NCBI RefSeq assembly: GCF_042643355.1
Contig: NZ_JBHRSS010000009.1
Location: 1 to 64,000, forward strand
Reading direction: 5' to 3'
Source: Salinisphaera aquimarina
GTDB lineage: Bacteria; Pseudomonadota; Gammaproteobacteria; Nevskiales; Salinisphaeraceae
Length of the DNA stretch: 64,000 nucleotides
The position numbers were made by a program, and so were the translations under genes. How positions within the stretch are numbered: position 1 is the stretch's first letter; the number at the start of each line of letters is the position of its first letter. Shown one piece after another: positions 35,920 through 45,039 of the stretch. A model generated the notes under the pieces. It had not been told where the DNA came from. It was given only the letters and a program-made list of their open reading frames with translations, and did no database searches.

Positions 35920-36842
35920 AGAGATTCCTTGTTGCCGTGCTTGTCCTTGTTCTTGCCGACGAGGTCCGTCAGGGCCGGCTTGAGGCGGTCGAATTCGAAC
36001 CGGAAACCGGCCTGCTGCAGCGCGGCCGGAATCGCGCGCTGCCCGGTCAACAGCAGATGTGCCATCTCGCCGAGTATCAGCTTGAGCATCGCGCCGGGCA
36101 CCCAAGCGAAGCTGGGCCGATGCATGACCTTGGCCAGCACGGTCGTGAACTCGCGATTGGTGGCCGGATTGGGTGCGGTCAGATTGAATGCGCCGCTGCA
36201 GCTGTCATGGTCGATGAGAAAACGAATGGCACGCACCTCGTCGCGGATATGAATCCACGGCATATACTGCTTGCCGGTACCAAAATGGCCGCCGAGACCG
36301 AACCGGAACGGCGTGATCATCTGCGCGAGCGCGCCGTCCTCGGCGCCGAGCACGATGCCGGTGCGAATGCGGCACACGCGTACACCGACGCCTTCCGCCC
36401 GGCGTGCGGCCTGCTCCCACGCCACGCACAGCTCGGACTGGAACTCGTTGGCGTTGGGCTCGCGCTCATCCAGTACCGCGCCCCCGCGCGCGCCGTAATA
36501 ACCGACCGCCGACCCGCTGATCAGCACCGCCGGCGGCCGCTCCCACCCACCGATGACCTGACACAGCTCGCGCGTCACACGCAGCCGGCTCTCACGCATC
36601 TCGCGCTTGCGCGCTTCGGTCCAGCGGCCGTCGGCGAGATTCTCACCGGCCAGGTTGATCACTGCGTCCGCGGGCGCCGCGGCGGCTGCCGATGCGACCG
36701 GTTGGGCGCCGGTCGGCAACACGTTCGCAGCCGCTACCGTATCGCGCGTGATCACTTCGACCTGCCAGCCGTCCGCCAGCAGATCGGCACACAGATGACG
36801 GCCGATAAAACCGGTGCCGCCGGTAATCAGAGCTTTGTTCAT
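35916..36842 (-). CDS. SDR39U1/TIGR01777-type NAD-dependent epimerase
   Basis: This 308-residue atypical short-chain dehydrogenase starts MNKALITGGTGFIGRHLC, a classic GxxGxxG cofactor site. It continues with INLAGENLADGRW and LISGSAVGYYGARGG, and ends with a DUF1731-type C-terminal region (LKLILGEMAHLLLTGQRAIPAALQQAGFRF). E. coli YfcH belongs to the same family and has no settled function. It overlaps the downstream hydroxyacid dehydrogenase by four bases (GTGA), which suggests a shared, so far undefined, role. I set the start at the Met immediately before the nucleotide-binding strand. Confidence 0.85.
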   Translation of the reverse strand: MNKALITGGTGFIGRHLCADLLADGWQVEVITRDTVAAANVLPTGAQPVASAAAAAPADAVINLAGENLADGRWTEARKREMRESRLRVTRELCQVIGGWERPPAVLISGSAVGYYGARGGAVLDEREPNANEFQSELCVAWEQAARRAEGVGVRVCRIRTGIVLGAEDGALAQMITPFRFGLGGHFGTGKQYMPWIHIRDEVRAIRFLIDHDSCSGAFNLTAPNPATNREFTTVLAKVMHRPSFAWVPGAMLKLILGEMAHLLLTGQRAIPAALQQAGFRFEFDRLKPALTDLVGKNKDKHGNKESL

Positions 36843-37032
36843 CGTGCGACTCGGTTGACGGTCAAACAACGTTCAGCAAGGGATACCGACATATTGATCC
36901 AGACAAAGGCCGGTTACCAGCCCAATATTCTGCATCTTCCATGACTACGCACGAGAGCGACTGTTCGTTGCGCACACGGGCACGAATACGACTTGCAAAA
37001 GCGCCATCAATGGCGTTAGCTACGCGGGTGAG

Positions 37033-37108
37033 GCGGCGGTAGCTCAGCTGGTAGAGCGCGACCCTCCCACGGTCGAGGTCGCGAGTTCGAATCTCGTCCG
37101 CCGCTCCA
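37033..37108 (+). tRNA. tRNA-Gly (anticodon CCC)
   Basis: All arms pair. The acceptor GCGGCGG (37033-37039) pairs with CCGCCGC (37098-37104), followed by discriminator T and an encoded CCA. The D-arm is GCTC/GAGC. The anticodon stem CGACC/GGTCG closes loop CTCCCAC with CCC at 37066-37068. The T-arm GCGAG/CTCGT has loop TTCGAAT. U73 is normal for bacterial glycine tRNA. There is no integrase or partial tRNA copy nearby to suggest use as an attachment site. A small hairpin (GCGCCATCAATGGCG) lies about 20 bases upstream. Confidence 0.95.
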
Positions 37109-37211
37109 TCTTTACGGTTAACGACAACGAGTTCTCAATTTCCGGACGGCAGCCATTGCCGCCCCTTGCAGGGTTATCTTTCTTGCTCATCCCAGCGCCG
37201 AGGCCGTAGAT

Positions 37212-37613
37212 ATGTACAGAGTCCTTTTTGCCGTCCACCCCGGGCGCCAGGGCCTGGACCACCAGATACGTACGATCCGTGCGCTGCCGCACGCGGCCGA
37301 AGAAGTGTCGGTGTCGCTACTGCACGTTTTCTCCGACAATCCACGCGGCCTGTCGGTCGCCCAGGTGGACGGCGTGCGCGAAGCACAGCGGGAATTCAAG
37401 CAGGCAGGCATTCATGTGGATCTTGAGGAGTCCAGCGGTTCGCCGGTCGCGGAAATCCTCAATAAGGCCGATGCCCTCGACGTCGATCTGATATGCATTG
37501 GCGGGCGCAAGCGCAGCCCTGTCGGCAAGGCGCTGTTCGGCAGCGTGGCACAGCAAGTGATCCTGAGCTCGGAGCGTCCGGTGCTGATCTGCAACAGCGA
37601 CGAGGGCTATTAG
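37212..37613 (+). CDS. Universal stress protein, UspA family
   Basis: This 133-residue single-domain protein has the Usp Rossmann-like fold. The C-terminal nucleotide-binding pattern is present as GGRKRSPVGKALFGSVAQQVI followed by ERPVLIC, matching the Gx2Gx9G(S/T) rule of ATP-binding members. The first strand reads YRVLFAVHPG. It stands alone between the tRNA and a convergent lipoprotein gene. The stress to which it responds cannot be read from the sequence. Confidence 0.88.
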   Translation: MYRVLFAVHPGRQGLDHQIRTIRALPHAAEEVSVSLLHVFSDNPRGLSVAQVDGVREAQREFKQAGIHVDLEESSGSPVAEILNKADALDVDLICIGGRKRSPVGKALFGSVAQQVILSSERPVLICNSDEGY

Positions 37614-37693
37614 CCGCAACTCTTGATCGCACGATGTGGGCGCCGCAACGCATCGGCTTCGATTGAGCTCGGACTGACGCACGCACTTACGAT

Positions 37694-38221
37694 CTATGGG
37701 CTGTCGGCGGTGCGCTGCTGGAGCAGCGAGTGCTCATCCAGCGCCGCCGTAATTCGATCTGCCAGCGCACGCGCCTGCCGGGCGACGCTATCATCGCGAT
37801 GGGTTCCTGCCTCGATATAGAAACGTCCGGTGACGAGCTGGTCGGCGTTGTCGACAAGGCTGACTTCGTAGGCCGGACGTCCACCCGCGATGATCTGCCG
37901 CGACACGCTCTGTGGGTCGGCGATCTCGATCACGATTGTGGCCTGGGCGCCGCTCGCGCGACTTGCCCGGTGACGGCTGGCCGCATCCTGCTCGCGGGTG
38001 GGCGGGGCTTCGCGCAGCATCGTGGTACAGGCATGGCCGGCACTGTTCAGACGCTTGCACAGGGCCTGCTCGAAAGCGGCTTCGATAGCCCGATCTGCAA
38101 ATGCGGCATAGGCCATGAAGCCGTCGTAACGGATTTCGTCGTACGCCGGATCGACAAAGTCGTAGCTGGCCGGCGCAGTAGCACAGCCGGGCAGCAGCGC
38201 GGCTGCCAGCGCGACGATCAT
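37694..38221 (-). CDS. Predicted lipoprotein, unknown function
   Basis: This 175-residue protein has a short hydrophobic signal (IVALAAALL) and a lipobox-like LPGC, so Cys13 is likely lipidated. The mature part is polar with DPAYDEIRYDGFMAYAAFADRAIEAAFEQAL and a later strand-rich region (ATIVIEIADP, GRPAYEVSLVDNADQLVTGRFY), resembling uncharacterised DUF4136-like envelope lipoproteins. The gene lies 17 bases after atuF on the same strand and may be co-transcribed, but nothing in the protein ties it to terpene metabolism. Confidence 0.65.
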   Translation of the reverse strand: MIVALAAALLPGCATAPASYDFVDPAYDEIRYDGFMAYAAFADRAIEAAFEQALCKRLNSAGHACTTMLREAPPTREQDAASRHRASRASGAQATIVIEIADPQSVSRQIIAGGRPAYEVSLVDNADQLVTGRFYIEAGTHRDDSVARQARALADRITAALDEHSLLQQRTADSP

Positions 38222-38238
38222 CGCGCCGCCCAGGCGTT

Positions 38239-40239
38239 TCAGGACTCCACCTCCTGCGTAATCACGAGCAACAGCTGGCGTGCGGCGACCTGATCGCCCG
38301 CCGCGCAGCTCAGCGTCTCCACTTTGCCGTCGATATCGGCGGTGACGGTGAACTCCATTTTCATCGCTTCCAGCACAAGCAGCGTGTCACCGGCGGTGAC
38401 GGTGTCGCCCTGCGCCACATCGACGCGCTGGATCTTGCCGTCCATGCGCGCGGCGACACGACCGTCGCCGGCGTCACCGGCCGTGGCCGGCGGCTGTCGC
38501 AGTACATCGTCGTAGACGAGCGTGATGCCTTCGGCGCACAGCCACAGCCGGTCGTCACGGCGCAGCACGTCTGCACGGTGACTGACACCGTCCAACGTAT
38601 AGATCAGACGCGTCCCGTCGATGGCGCCGAGGGTGAGCGCGATCGGTGCGTCATCGACCCACACGCAATAACTTCCCTGCCCTTCACTGGCGATACGCAG
38701 ATGGTGGCGCGTCTCGCCGTGCTGCAACACCAGCGGGGTCTCGCTGGTATAGGCGCTGCGCCAGCCGACGAGCGACGCATCGAGTCCGGCACTGGCAGCC
38801 AGTTCGGTGGCGCGGTCGTGTATGAATACCGCCGCCGCCAGCGCGCGATGGATCGCGGACGGCTCGACCGCCGCGGTCTTCTCCTGCATGTGTTTGCCGA
38901 TGAAGCCGATATCGAAATCGCCCCCGGCAAAGACCGGGTGCGCCAGGATCTGGCGCAGGAAATCGCGGTTGCTGATCGGCCCGAGTAGCAGGGTATCCGC
39001 GAGCGCACCGAGCAGACGCCGGCGGGCGATATCGCGGGTCTCGCCCCAGGCAATGAGCTTGCCGGCCATCGAATCGTAGTACGGGCTGATCCACTGACCG
39101 CTGGCCAGGCCGTGATCGACGCGGATGCCGGGCCCGCTCGGCGCCTGCCAGACATGGATGATGCCGGTCTGCGGCATGAAATCCTGGGCCACGTCCTCCA
39201 GACACAGCCGCACTTCCATGGCGTGACCGTTGAATCGGATATCGTCCTGGGCCAGCGTCAGCGGCTCGCCGGCGGCGATACGCAGCTGCCAGGCGACCAG
39301 ATCCTCGCCGGTAATCATCTCCGTGACCGGATGCTCGACCTGCAGGCGGGTGTTCATTTCCATGAAATAGAACGCGCCCTGGGCATCGAGCAGGAACTCG
39401 ACCGTGCCGGCGCCGCGATAGCCGATGGTCGCCGCCGCCTCGACGGCTGCCGCGCCCATCTTTGCGCGTAACGCCGCGTCCACGGCCGGCGACGGCGCTT
39501 CCTCGACGACTTTCTGGTGGCGCCGCTGCACCGAGCAGTCGCGCTCGCCCAGATGAATGACGTGGCCGTGATGATCGGCCAGTACCTGGATCTCGACATG
39601 GCGTGCGCCGAGTACGGCTTTTTCCAGAATCAGTTCGTCCGAGCCGAAGGCGCTGGCGGCCTCGGAGCGCGCCGACCGCAAAGCCTCGCCCAGATCGGCG
39701 ATATCCTCCACCAGACGCATGCCGCGCCCGCCGCCGCCGGCCGAGGCCTTGACCATGAGCGGGCAGCCGATGCGCTCGCCCTCGGCGAGCAGCACCTCAT
39801 CGCTTTGATCGGCGCCTTCATATCCCGGCACGCAGGGTACGCCGGCCTCGATCATGCATTGCTTGGCTTCGCGCTTGCGGCCCATCAGATCCATCGCCTC
39901 GGGCGTCGGCCCGACGAAGATCAACCCGGCCTCGTTCACCGCGCGGGCGAAATCCGCGTTCTCGGCCAGAAAACCGTAGCCGGGATGGATTGCCGTCGCC
40001 CCGGTAGCGCGCGCCGCCTCGATCAGTCGCTCGATCGACAGATAGGATTCACTCGCCGGTGCGGGGCCGATCGCCACCGCTTCGTCGGCGAGTGCGACGT
40101 GCAACGCGGCGGCATCGGCCTCGGAATAGACCGCAACCGTCCGGCAGCCGAGGGCCTGGGCGCCACGAATGACGCGGACCGCAATCTCGCCGCGGTTGGC
40201 GACCAATACCTTGTCGATACCCTTCATGTCGGCGCTCAT
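38239..40239 (-). CDS. atuF: Acyl-CoA carboxylase biotin-carboxylase/carrier subunit (geranyl-CoA carboxylase alpha, AtuF-like)
   Basis: This 666-residue subunit has biotin carboxylase signatures KVLVANRGEIAVRVIR, KASAGGGGRGMR, and EMNTRLQVEHPVTEM. It also has a C-terminal carrier domain whose LVLEAMKMEF carries the biotinylated Lys627. It carboxylates an enoyl-CoA at a gamma-methyl together with the AtuC-like subunit. Geranyl-CoA carboxylase and methylcrotonyl-CoA carboxylase alpha subunits are very similar; the AtuA gene and TetR regulator upstream point to the Atu pathway. The ATG at 40239 overlaps the atuE stop (ATGA), which decides the start over the upstream in-frame ATG. Confidence 0.85.
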   Translation of the reverse strand: MSADMKGIDKVLVANRGEIAVRVIRGAQALGCRTVAVYSEADAAALHVALADEAVAIGPAPASESYLSIERLIEAARATGATAIHPGYGFLAENADFARAVNEAGLIFVGPTPEAMDLMGRKREAKQCMIEAGVPCVPGYEGADQSDEVLLAEGERIGCPLMVKASAGGGGRGMRLVEDIADLGEALRSARSEAASAFGSDELILEKAVLGARHVEIQVLADHHGHVIHLGERDCSVQRRHQKVVEEAPSPAVDAALRAKMGAAAVEAAATIGYRGAGTVEFLLDAQGAFYFMEMNTRLQVEHPVTEMITGEDLVAWQLRIAAGEPLTLAQDDIRFNGHAMEVRLCLEDVAQDFMPQTGIIHVWQAPSGPGIRVDHGLASGQWISPYYDSMAGKLIAWGETRDIARRRLLGALADTLLLGPISNRDFLRQILAHPVFAGGDFDIGFIGKHMQEKTAAVEPSAIHRALAAAVFIHDRATELAASAGLDASLVGWRSAYTSETPLVLQHGETRHHLRIASEGQGSYCVWVDDAPIALTLGAIDGTRLIYTLDGVSHRADVLRRDDRLWLCAEGITLVYDDVLRQPPATAGDAGDGRVAARMDGKIQRVDVAQGDTVTAGDTLLVLEAMKMEFTVTADIDGKVETLSCAAGDQVAARQLLLVITQEVES

Positions 40240-41039
40240 CGCTGGGCCCACGACGGCGCGCGTTTTTCCAGGAAGGCGTGTGTGCCTTCCTGGCCTTCAG
40301 CGCCGTAGAGACAGTCGGTGAACAGGGCCGCGCTCGTATCCAGCTGCTGGGCGATATGGGCCGGATCGTGCGAGCGGATGACCTCCTTGGTGACCGCATT
40401 CGCGCCGGGCGCGCAGGCCAGGATCTGGGTCAGCACCTCGGCCAGTACGGCTTCGCCGGCATCGCTGTCGGCCACCACGTGGTGAGCCACGCCGAGCCGT
40501 TTGGCCTCGGCGCCGTCGAACTGGATGCCGCATATGCCCAGCCGGCGCGCCTCGGCCTTGCCGATGCGCTCGATCACGAACGGCAGGATCTGGGCGGCCG
40601 GCAGACCGAGCCGGGTTTCCGGCATGCCCATGCGCGCATCGGCGGTCACGATCGTGACATCGGCCACGCACAACAGCCCGAAACCGCCGCCAAGTGCGGC
40701 ACCCGAGGCCAGCACGACCACGGCCTGCGGCGCGGCGTCGATGGCCTGCAGGACTTCGCCGAAGCGGCGGTTGTGCTGAATCGTGGTCGCGCGCTCGGCG
40801 TCGTCTGTGTTCATCTGCCCGACTTCGTGCAGATCCGCGCCCACGCAGAAATGCTTGCCGCTACCGCTGATGACCACGACGCGCACTGCGTGATCGTCTC
40901 GTATCGCGCCGAACGTGCTGACAAGATCGTCGATCAGGCCGGCATTAAGGGCGTTGAACGCATCCGGTCGATTCAACGTCGCGTGCAGCACGCCGTCGCG
41001 CAGATCGAGCTGGAGATATCGGGTATCGGGCAATGCCAT
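40236..41039 (-). CDS. atuE: Enoyl-CoA hydratase (isohexenylglutaconyl-CoA hydratase, AtuE-like)
   Basis: This 267-residue crotonase-fold enzyme has the oxyanion-hole sequences KHFCVGADLHE and SGAALGGGFGLLCVAD. The catalytic Glu is in MGMPETRLGL. In the Atu pathway this enzyme hydrates the carboxylated product, isohexenylglutaconyl-CoA; in the Liu pathway the homologue acts on methylglutaconyl-CoA. Its place between a dehydrogenase and the biotin-carboxylase subunit is the standard Atu/Liu arrangement. AAGGAAC precedes the ATG. Confidence 0.85.
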   Translation of the reverse strand: MALPDTRYLQLDLRDGVLHATLNRPDAFNALNAGLIDDLVSTFGAIRDDHAVRVVVISGSGKHFCVGADLHEVGQMNTDDAERATTIQHNRRFGEVLQAIDAAPQAVVVLASGAALGGGFGLLCVADVTIVTADARMGMPETRLGLPAAQILPFVIERIGKAEARRLGICGIQFDGAEAKRLGVAHHVVADSDAGEAVLAEVLTQILACAPGANAVTKEVIRSHDPAHIAQQLDTSAALFTDCLYGAEGQEGTHAFLEKRAPSWAQR

Positions 41040-41051
41040 GACTTTGTTCCT

Positions 41052-42209
41052 TCAGCGCGAACGCAGGCCGAGTTTCTTGGCGATGATCTGGAGCATGATT
41101 TCATCGGCGCCGCCGCCGATCGAATGCAGGCGCAGATCGCGATAGAACTGAGCCGGGCTGGATTCGGCCATATAACCCTGCCCGCCCCAGAACTGCAGGC
41201 AGGTGTCGGTGAGCGTACGCGCCAGCCGGCTGGTCTTGAGCTTGGCCATCGACGCATTCAGGGTCACATCACGCCCGGCGACCAGGTCGGCGGTGGCCTG
41301 ATAGGTCAACGCGCGCGCGGCTTCCAGCTCGGTCTTTAGCTCGGCCAGGGTGAACTGGACGTACTGGTTGTCGATCACGCCCTTGCCGAAGGCCTGGCGC
41401 TCGCGGGTGTACTCGACTGTATCGTCGTAGACGCGTTCCATCGCCTGCAGGATACTGGCCGCCAGAAACAGCCGCTCTTCCTGGAACTGCTGCATCTGAT
41501 AGGTGAAACCCTGGCCTTCCTCGCCGATGAGATTGGTGGCCGGCACGCGCACATTGTCGAAGAATATGATGGCGGTATCCGAGCTGCGCTGGCCGAGTTT
41601 GTCGAGCTTGGTCTCGCGGTTCACGCCCGGCGCGTCCAGCGGCACCACGATCAGCGACTTGTTGCTGTGTTTCGCCTTGTCGTCATTTGGGCCGCCCGTC
41701 ACGCACAGCAGACACACCCAGTCGCCCTGGGTGCCGTTGGTGATCCACATCTTCTGACCGTTGATGAGGTAGTCGTCGCCGTCGCGCCTGGCGGTGGTCT
41801 TGATACCGGCGACGTCCGAGCCCGCGCCGGGTTCGGAGACACCGATACAGGCGACCTGGTCGCCGGCAATGGCGGGGGCGAGATAATCGCGCTTGAGCTG
41901 GTCGCTGCCGTAGCGGGCCAGCGCCGGCGTGGCCATGTCGGTCTGTACGCCCACGGCCATCGGAATGCCGCCGCATGTCATGCGACCGAGGCTCTCCGCA
42001 AAAGCCAATTGATAGGAATAATCCAGCCCCAGCCCGCCGTACTCTTCCGGCTTGGTGATCCCGAGCAGACCCAGATCGCCCAGACCCTTGAACAGCTCAT
42101 GGGCCGGAAAAATCCCGGCGGCCTCCCATTCGAGGACATGCGGATTGACCTGCTCCTCGATATAACGCTCGGTGGTGCGTCTGATCTCGTCGTGTTCGTG
42201 GGTGAACAT
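41052..42209 (-). CDS. Acyl-CoA dehydrogenase (AtuD-like, copy 1)
   Basis: This 385-residue flavin acyl-CoA dehydrogenase has FAD/substrate blocks CIGVSEPGAGSDVAGI, KMWITNG and WGGQGYM. The MCAD-type catalytic Glu near the C-terminus is absent (SIGGGADE). Glu245 in FQEERLF occupies the isovaleryl/long-chain position instead, which fits branched substrates such as citronellyl-CoA. A second, similar dehydrogenase flanks atuC on the other side. A clear AAGGAAATAACCG site precedes the ATG. Confidence 0.87.
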   Translation of the reverse strand: MFTHEHDEIRRTTERYIEEQVNPHVLEWEAAGIFPAHELFKGLGDLGLLGITKPEEYGGLGLDYSYQLAFAESLGRMTCGGIPMAVGVQTDMATPALARYGSDQLKRDYLAPAIAGDQVACIGVSEPGAGSDVAGIKTTARRDGDDYLINGQKMWITNGTQGDWVCLLCVTGGPNDDKAKHSNKSLIVVPLDAPGVNRETKLDKLGQRSSDTAIIFFDNVRVPATNLIGEEGQGFTYQMQQFQEERLFLAASILQAMERVYDDTVEYTRERQAFGKGVIDNQYVQFTLAELKTELEAARALTYQATADLVAGRDVTLNASMAKLKTSRLARTLTDTCLQFWGGQGYMAESSPAQFYRDLRLHSIGGGADEIMLQIIAKKLGLRSR

Positions 42210-42234
42210 CGGTTATTTCCTTTGAAGCAGTCTT

Positions 42235-43851
42235 CTAGAATCGGGCAACGCCGAAATCGGTCGGATGCAGCTCGCGCCGACGAGCCTCGCGGCAGACGGA
42301 CAGCGTCATCGCGAGCACGCGGCGGGTGTCGCGCGGGTCGATCAGGCCGTCGTCGAACAGGCGTGCGCTGCCGTAGAAGGCATGGCCCTGCTCCTCGAAC
42401 GCGCTCGTGATCTGGTTGTAGAGCTTCTCGACCATGCCCTCGGGCGGCGTTTGCCCCCGCGCGGCGTATTTGCCTTCGGTGACGATCTGCATGACCCCGG
42501 CGGCCTGCTCGCCGCCCATCACCGCGGTACGGGAATTGGGCCAGGCGAAGATGAAATCGGGCGAAAAACCACGTCCGCACATGCCGTAGTTGCCGGCCCC
42601 GAACGAGCCGCCGATCACGAAGGTGATCTTGGGCACATGCGCGTTGGCCACGGCCTGAATCATCTTCGAGCCGTGCTTGACCATGCCGGCCTGCTCGGCG
42701 TCCTTGCCGACCATGTAGCCAGTGATGTTCTGCAGAAACACGAGCGGGATATCGGACTGGCAGCACAGCTGAATGAACTGGGCCGCCTTGTTGGCGCCCT
42801 TGGTGGTGATCGGGCCATTGTTGCCGATCACGCCGACGGTGCGGCCTTCCACGGCCGCGTAGCCGCAGATGATCTGCATGTCGAACTCGGCCTTGAACTC
42901 GTCGAAGTCGGAGTCGTCGACCAGCCGCGCGATGACTTCGCGACAGTCGTAGGGTTTGCGGTGGTCGTCCGAAACGATGCCGCAGAGCTCGTCGATGTCG
43001 TAGCGCGGCGGCGCGAACGAACGGACCTCACCACGATCGACATGGGCGTTCCAGTCCAGACGTTCGACCACCTCACGGGCCTGGCGGATGGCGTCGGCGT
43101 CGTCCTCGGCCAGATACTCGCAGGTACCGGCGGTGCCCGCGTGCATGTCCGCGCCACCCAGTTCCTCGTCCTCGGCGATCTCGCCGGTCGCCGCCTTGAG
43201 CAGCGGCGGGCCGGCCAGAAACACCTTGGCGCGACCGCGCACCATGATCACGTAGTCGGACAGCCCCGGCATATAGGCACCGCCCGCGGTCGACGAGCCG
43301 TGCACGATGGTGATCTGCGGCAGACCCTGGGCGGACAAACGCGCCTGATTGGCGAAGGTGCGCCCGCCCTCGATGAACATCTCGTCCTGATAGAGCAGAT
43401 TGGCGCCGCCGGACTCGATCAGCGACACGATCGGCAGTTTTTGCAGGCGCGCGATCTCCTGGATGCGCAGCGTCTTCTGCACGCCCCAGGGCGTCATCGT
43501 GCCGCCCTTGATGGCGCTGTTGGAGGCATTGATCATGCAGCGCGTGCCGGCCACATAGCCGATCCCGCAGATCGAGTTGCCACCGGCGAGCGAGCCGTCG
43601 GTGTCGTCGTGCAACTTGTACCCGCACAGGGTGGATAGTTCCAGAAACGGCGAGCCGGCATCGAGCAGCAGATTGACGCGGTCGCGCGGCAGCAGCTGTT
43701 CGCGCTCGCGGTAGCGCTCGGCCTTGCTCATCTCGCTGGCATGGATGCTGGCCTCGACGCCGCGCAGGGCGTCGACGGCCGCGAGCATGCCTTCGCGGTT
43801 GTGCCGGTAACTGTCGCTCGCGCTGTCGACTGTGGATGCAATGACGGCCAT
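42235..43851 (-). CDS. atuC: Acyl-CoA carboxylase carboxyltransferase subunit (geranyl-CoA carboxylase beta, AtuC-like)
   Basis: This 538-residue crotonase-like carboxyltransferase pairs with the AtuF-like subunit. Recognisable blocks are RDRVNLLLDAGSPFLELS, GTRCMINASNSAIKGGTMTP, ESGGANLLYQDEMF, GSSTAGGAYMPGLSDYVIMV and GANKAAQFIQLCCQSDIPLVF. The stretch ELGGADMHAGTAGTCEYLAEDD differs from the LHCRKSGVSDHYA type of methylcrotonyl-CoA carboxylases and looks like the geranyl-CoA type, but I judge this from memory. It is flanked by two acyl-CoA dehydrogenases and expressed leftward with them. Confidence 0.85.
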   Translation of the reverse strand: MAVIASTVDSASDSYRHNREGMLAAVDALRGVEASIHASEMSKAERYREREQLLPRDRVNLLLDAGSPFLELSTLCGYKLHDDTDGSLAGGNSICGIGYVAGTRCMINASNSAIKGGTMTPWGVQKTLRIQEIARLQKLPIVSLIESGGANLLYQDEMFIEGGRTFANQARLSAQGLPQITIVHGSSTAGGAYMPGLSDYVIMVRGRAKVFLAGPPLLKAATGEIAEDEELGGADMHAGTAGTCEYLAEDDADAIRQAREVVERLDWNAHVDRGEVRSFAPPRYDIDELCGIVSDDHRKPYDCREVIARLVDDSDFDEFKAEFDMQIICGYAAVEGRTVGVIGNNGPITTKGANKAAQFIQLCCQSDIPLVFLQNITGYMVGKDAEQAGMVKHGSKMIQAVANAHVPKITFVIGGSFGAGNYGMCGRGFSPDFIFAWPNSRTAVMGGEQAAGVMQIVTEGKYAARGQTPPEGMVEKLYNQITSAFEEQGHAFYGSARLFDDGLIDPRDTRRVLAMTLSVCREARRRELHPTDFGVARF

Positions 43852-43863
43852 TGATGAACTCCG

Positions 43864-45036
<1,173 letters not shown>

Positions 45037-45039
45037 GAT

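Noticed and set aside
37033..37108. tRNA-Gly as an integration site
   Set aside because: No integrase, direct repeat of the tRNA 3' end or foreign-looking DNA follows; the next gene is an ordinary universal stress protein.
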